This document shows positions 7,986 through 10,527 of a stretch of 10,527 nt of DNA, in pieces. Both the position numbers and the translations under genes were made by a program. Source of the stretch: Chitinophagales bacterium. Its GTDB lineage: Bacteria > Bacteroidota > Bacteroidia > Chitinophagales > UBA8649. The stretch spans positions 1 through 10,527 of the forward strand of contig JADHRO010000052.1 of assembly GCA_016777395.1 (NCBI GenBank). The letters are read 5' to 3'. Under the pieces are notes generated by a model, which was given only the letters and a program-made list of their open reading frames with translations, ran no database searches and was not told the origin of the DNA. How positions within the stretch are numbered: the first letter of the stretch is position 1; each line of letters begins with the position of its first letter.

Positions 7986-8008
7986 AAAGGCTCCTATCAA
8001 GAGCCTTT
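7986..8008 (-). terminator. Intrinsic terminator after rplU-rpmA
   Basis: A perfect 8-base-pair inverted repeat (AAAGGCTC, 7-base loop, GAGCCTTT) lies 79 bases past the rpmA stop. Read on the minus strand it is followed by TACTTTTTAT, a T-rich tract as expected of a Rho-independent terminator. On the plus strand it is also followed by a T-rich stretch (ATTTTAAT), but no plus-strand gene is arriving there. The downstream tract runs straight into the ruvX ATG at 7975, so the same hairpin might also act as an attenuator-like element in front of ruvX-def. Confidence 0.75.
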
Positions 8009-8087
8009 ATTTTAATCTATAAAATTTGATTGTAAGAATTAGGCATTAAATCTCTTTTAAAGCCAGATCCTATCCATTCAATATTAT

Positions 8088-8474
8088 CTACTCATCACCT
8101 TTCTTGGCTTTCTTGGCAGCAGGCGCTTTCTCAGCCTTTGGAGCAGCCACTTTCTTGGCAGCAGGTGCTTTCTTAGGTGCTGCTTTTTTCTTTACAACTT
8201 CCTTAACAACTGCTTCTGATTGAACAGGAAGTACAGAAATATATCTCCTGTTTCCTTTCTTGGTAGAAAAGGTAACTAAACCAACATCTTTTGCGAACAA
8301 AGTGTGATCTTTCCCCATACCCACTCCGGTACCCGCATGGAATTTCGTTCCTCTTTGACGGACTAATATATTCCCAGGAATAGCTGTTTGACCTCCAAAC
8401 AATTTCACTCCTAATCTCTTACTTTCCGATTCACGTCCGTTCCTAGAACTACCTTGACCTTTCTTGTGAGCCAT
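8088..8474 (-). CDS. rpmA: 50S ribosomal protein L27 (bL27) with Ala/Lys-rich C-terminal tail
   Basis: The first ~85 residues are ordinary bL27, whose N-terminal tail reaches toward the peptidyl transferase centre. Seen: MAHKKGQGSSRNGRESESKR (1-20), LGVKLFGGQ (21-29), ILVRQRGTKFHAG (36-48) and VGMGKDHTLFA (51-61). There is no cleavable N-terminal extension of the Firmicutes type. The protein is 128 residues long against about 85 for most L27. The extra ~35-40 residues (from about 93) are almost only Ala, Lys and Pro, with KAPAAKK twice (102-108 and 116-122), and end in GDE. This resembles low-complexity, histone H1-like basic tails and is probably disordered and rRNA-binding (inference). It follows rplU by 22 bases, the usual L21-L27 pair, and is followed by a terminator. 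Confidence 0.97.
   Translation of the reverse strand: MAHKKGQGSSRNGRESESKRLGVKLFGGQTAIPGNILVRQRGTKFHAGTGVGMGKDHTLFAKDVGLVTFSTKKGNRRYISVLPVQSEAVVKEVVKKKAAPKKAPAAKKVAAPKAEKAPAAKKAKKGDE
8109..8173 (-). repeat. Imperfect direct repeat in the L27 tail-coding region
   Basis: A 23-base unit at 8109-8131 recurs at 8151-8173 with a single mismatch (C/T at 8124 versus 8166). The units are offset by 42 bases, exactly 14 codons, so copy-number change would keep the frame. They encode the two KAPAAKK blocks of the tail. This suggests the tail grew by in-frame duplication or slippage (inference). Confidence 0.7.
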
Positions 8475-8496
8475 TTTTTTTTATTTTTTATTTTTC
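8475..8496 (-). promoter_or_regulatory. A-only-type leader and ribosome binding region of rpmA
   Basis: The 22 bases between the rplU stop and the rpmA ATG read on the minus strand as a G, then almost only A with a few T, ending in eight A directly before the ATG. There is no Shine-Dalgarno sequence. This fits the known Bacteroidota habit of starting translation at A-rich, unstructured leaders. It contrasts with the AAGGA before the aminopeptidase ATG in the same window. Confidence 0.55.
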
Positions 8497-8802
8497 TTAC
8501 GAAATTTTTTCAATAGCTACTTTGGTCAAATATTGTCTATGACCGTTTTTCACTTTATATCCTTTTCTTCTTTTCTTTTTGAAAACGATTACTTTATCGC
8601 CTTTCAAATGTTCTACAATCTTCGCAGAAACCTTTGATTTCAATGTCGGCGTACCTACACTTACTTTATCACCGTCAGCTTTGAACAAAACTTGGTTAAA
8701 TTCAACCTTATCGCCTTCATTACCTTCAAGACGGTGAACAAATATTTGCTTACCTTCTTCTACTTTAAATTGTTGTCCAGCTATTTCTACTATTGCGTAC
8801 AT
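8497..8802 (-). CDS. rplU: 50S ribosomal protein L21 (bL21)
   Basis: A 101-residue bL21, close to the usual ~103. It binds 23S rRNA in the large subunit. Seen: MYAIVEIAGQQFKVEEGKQI at the start, then VGTPTL (49-54) and the strongly basic FKKKRRKGYKVKNGHRQYLT near the C-terminus, the classic L21 signature region. It is first of the rplU-rpmA pair. The leader before the ATG is A-rich (TTAAAGAGAA) without a strong Shine-Dalgarno. Two candidate promoters lie upstream, at 8823-8830 and 8889-8921; the second would give a leader of about 80 bases. Confidence 0.97.
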   Translation of the reverse strand: MYAIVEIAGQQFKVEEGKQIFVHRLEGNEGDKVEFNQVLFKADGDKVSVGTPTLKSKVSAKIVEHLKGDKVIVFKKKRRKGYKVKNGHRQYLTKVAIEKIS

Positions 8803-8822
8803 TTCTCTTTAATTTTGGCTTG

Positions 8823-8830
8823 CAAAGGTA
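8823..8830 (-). promoter_or_regulatory. Candidate proximal -7 box for rplU
   Basis: Minus-strand TACCTTTG matches TAnnTTTG exactly and would place the transcript start about 14 bases before the ATG. At the -33 distance there is only a T-rich stretch (TTTTCC), no TTTG, so this is the weaker of the two candidates. Confidence 0.4.
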
Positions 8831-8888
8831 AATGTTTTATTTTTAAAAGGAAAATGTTTTCTTGAAAAAATTGCGAGTTTATCACACT

Positions 8889-8921
8889 CAAAAATATTCC
8901 CATTTCAAATCCTTCATCAAA
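8889..8921 (-). promoter_or_regulatory. Candidate distal promoter of rplU-rpmA
   Basis: On the minus strand TTTG (8921-8918), a 21-base gap and TATTTTTG (8896-8889) match both boxes of the Bacteroidota consensus. Transcription would start near 8882, leaving about 80 bases of leader before the rplU ATG. The leader is AT-rich and holds a repeated AAAACATTT but no strong hairpin that I can see. The promoter lies in the 148-base gap between the glycosyltransferase stop and rplU. Confidence 0.5.
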
Positions 8922-8950
8922 CTACTCCCGATACCCACCAATGCTAAACA

Positions 8951-10527
8951 TTAATAGACTCGTTTACGATAAAAAACAAAGCCATTTTTCTCTCTTAAAA
9001 GCTCCAATTGAGGATACATTTCCAAATACTCATCTTTTCGATCTATTTTAGAAACAAAATAAACAGCCTCCTTAACGTATTCATTTAACAAGGTTTCTGT
9101 TGAAAGAGGTTTTAAATCATGAGATTTCTCCCCATAAAACAAGGGTGCGTAACTTTTAAATCCCAAAGTCTGAATATAACACTCTTCAACTGCCTTCTCT
9201 TTGTAGAATTCTATCGCCGCATCTTGCGTATATTTCTCAATTCGAGGTGTAAACAAAATTACCACCAATTGAATGAGCATACAAGAACTTATAAACAACG
9301 TAGCGACTCCTATTCGCAAATTCCTTAATGCAAACATTACCCCTGCAAAAATTAATACGAAAATGTAACTCAGCCCATAAATCGTATCGTAATACGACCA
9401 ATAAACCTGTGCTTTAAGATTTGCAATAGCGAAAGGGTCCTTTCCGTTTATCATCCCTACAATTACATCCGTATTAAGCCCTAGCACCGGTACAAGGGCA
9501 ATAGCTACCCCCCAGACAACCCCAATAAACAAAAATAATGTAGCATGATACCATCGCCACTTTCTTTCCCCTTCCAGCAAGTAATAGATAAAGTATGTAG
9601 CAAAAAATGTAATCGGGAAATAAGCCAGAGAAGAGTAATGGATAACCTTCGTTTGTACCAAACTAAACACGAGTAAAATCACTATTAGTAAGCTTAGCAT
9701 CCATTTTTGAAAATTTTGCAACAAGTGAGTGGCAAAATCATGCTTCTTTAAAGCACCAAACATAAAAACAGAAGCTGGAAAGCAGCCGAACAACAAAACC
9801 AAGAAATGGTAAAAAAATGGACCACCGTGACCCGCATCAGCTGTTGTAAGTAAATCGATGTGCCGTTGCAAAAACCCATCCATGAAAGCAGGTCCATGAA
9901 CATACCACTCCAATCCATACCAAACAAAAATCGTTGCCAAACAAATTATCCCGAAATAAACCATCTCCCACAGATTATTTAATCGCTTAAAACGACTTAA
10001 AGTAAAAAGCATGAGATAGGTCAAAGAAAAAAGAATCAATCCCACTGGACCTTTGGTAAGAACTGCCAAACCGATGAATAAGCCTGCATAGAACACCGCT
10101 TTATTCCGAATTTTTCTTCGTCTCTTTTTAGCAGTAAATTCATCATTCTCAGTTAATTTACTTGCGAAATAAATTCCTGTAAAAATAAAGAGATTGAATA
10201 CAGGGTCTATTAAAGCCGATTTGAAGTAGAAATGAGGCAAGAAAGAAGAAACATATACAAGCGCCCAAAGTGCTCCAAAATACTTGTCTTTAACTCGCTT
10301 ACCAATAGCAAGCAAAGTGAGCATGGTAACAATACCGATAAGCGCATTAGGTAGCCTTGCAGCAAACTCATTAACACCAAAAAACTTCATACTAATCACC
10401 TGCAACCAAATAAAAAATGGTGGTTTCTCAGCAAATGCTTGATAATCGATTTGAATTTGAAGATAATTACCAGAAATTAGCATTTCTCGCGCGGACTCTG
10501 CAAAATTGATTTCGTCCCAATCAAATA
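8951..10527 (-). CDS. Membrane glycosyltransferase, GT39/ArnT-like (5' end cut by window edge)
   Basis: 524 residues are visible and the gene continues past the right edge. The first ATG inside the window (10483) is not the start: the frame stays open upstream and encodes DWDEINFAESARE, the family's first periplasmic loop with the catalytic Asp (WDE), followed by AEKPPFFIW. Only the first membrane helix and N-terminus should be missing. GT39/ArnT (GT-C fold) enzymes move a sugar from a polyprenyl-phosphate donor onto lipid A, protein or another acceptor on the outer face of the inner membrane. About ten further hydrophobic segments follow, with LTKGPVGLIL and KVIHYSSLAYFPITFF as typical family motifs. 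The C-terminal ~100 residues form a soluble domain ending in FVFYRKRVY. Acceptor and sugar are unknown, and an arn operon is not visible. No clear terminator follows. Confidence 0.92.
   Translation of the reverse strand, partial: FDWDEINFAESAREMLISGNYLQIQIDYQAFAEKPPFFIWLQVISMKFFGVNEFAARLPNALIGIVTMLTLLAIGKRVKDKYFGALWALVYVSSFLPHFYFKSALIDPVFNLFIFTGIYFASKLTENDEFTAKKRRRKIRNKAVFYAGLFIGLAVLTKGPVGLILFSLTYLMLFTLSRFKRLNNLWEMVYFGIICLATIFVWYGLEWYVHGPAFMDGFLQRHIDLLTTADAGHGGPFFYHFLVLLFGCFPASVFMFGALKKHDFATHLLQNFQKWMLSLLIVILLVFSLVQTKVIHYSSLAYFPITFFATYFIYYLLEGERKWRWYHATLFLFIGVVWGVAIALVPVLGLNTDVIVGMINGKDPFAIANLKAQVYWSYYDTIYGLSYIFVLIFAGVMFALRNLRIGVATLFISSCMLIQLVVILFTPRIEKYTQDAAIEFYKEKAVEECYIQTLGFKSYAPLFYGEKSHDLKPLSTETLLNEYVKEAVYFVSKIDRKDEYLEMYPQLELLREKNGFVFYRKRVY

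Noticed and set aside
8079..8086. Minus-strand TAATATTG as a -7 box for ruvX
   Set aside because: It has one mismatch, no matching -33 box was found, and it lies upstream of the terminator hairpin, so it is not convincing evidence of a ruvX promoter.
8109..8173. Short repeated units that could suggest a CRISPR-like or mobile repeat
   Set aside because: There are only two units, in frame within rpmA, explained by the repeated KAPAAKK peptide.
8865..8889. Possible terminator hairpin after the glycosyltransferase (GAGT, 7-base loop, ACTC, then T6 on the minus strand)
   Set aside because: The stem has only four base pairs and also lies within the candidate rplU leader; too weak to call.

Overview
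The window looks like ordinary chromosome from a member of the Bacteroidota. The DNA is AT-rich. The promoters fit the Bacteroidota pattern (TTTG, a 17-23 base gap, then TAnnTTTG). Most starts lack a Shine-Dalgarno sequence and have A-rich leaders. The TonB-dependent receptor has the N-terminal carboxypeptidase-like domain typical of the phylum. A marine or soil Cytophagales- or Flavobacteriia-like organism is likely, but I cannot name a genus.

Layout, left to right. (1) Bases 1-2644, minus: the N-terminal 881 residues of a TonB-dependent outer-membrane receptor, cut off by the left edge, with a clear promoter upstream. (2) Bases 2765-4473, minus: rsmA (16S rRNA dimethyladenosine methyltransferase) followed by a D-2-hydroxyacid dehydrogenase; stop and start share one base. 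(3) Bases 4474-4529: a very short divergent promoter region. (4) Bases 4530-6994, plus: an M17 leucyl aminopeptidase and pdxA (vitamin B6 synthesis), again with a one-base overlap. (5) Bases 6999-7975, minus, convergent with pdxA: ruvX/yqgF and def (peptide deformylase), overlapping by four bases. (6) Bases 8088-8802, minus: rplU and rpmA (ribosomal proteins L21 and L27) with an upstream promoter and a downstream intrinsic terminator. (7) Bases 8951-10527, minus: a GT39/ArnT-type membrane glycosyltransferase whose true start lies beyond the right edge.

Several genes serve protein synthesis: rRNA modification (rsmA), ribosomal proteins (rplU, rpmA), N-terminal deformylation (def), peptide turnover (aminopeptidase) and the YqgF rRNA-processing/RNase H-fold protein. 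pdxA and the dehydrogenase next to rsmA raise the possibility of a shared vitamin B6 context. The receptor and the glycosyltransferase belong to the cell envelope and seem unrelated to the rest.

I found no CRISPR array, tRNA, rRNA, insertion sequence, phage gene or defence system, and no convincing undescribed system. No gene-free stretch exceeds 300 bases; the longest is 148 bases (8803-8950). The points worth a second look are small: a TTG start for rsmA, a likely misplaced start for the aminopeptidase, a terminator touching the ruvX start codon, a histone-like tail on L27, and a possible long leader on rplU.
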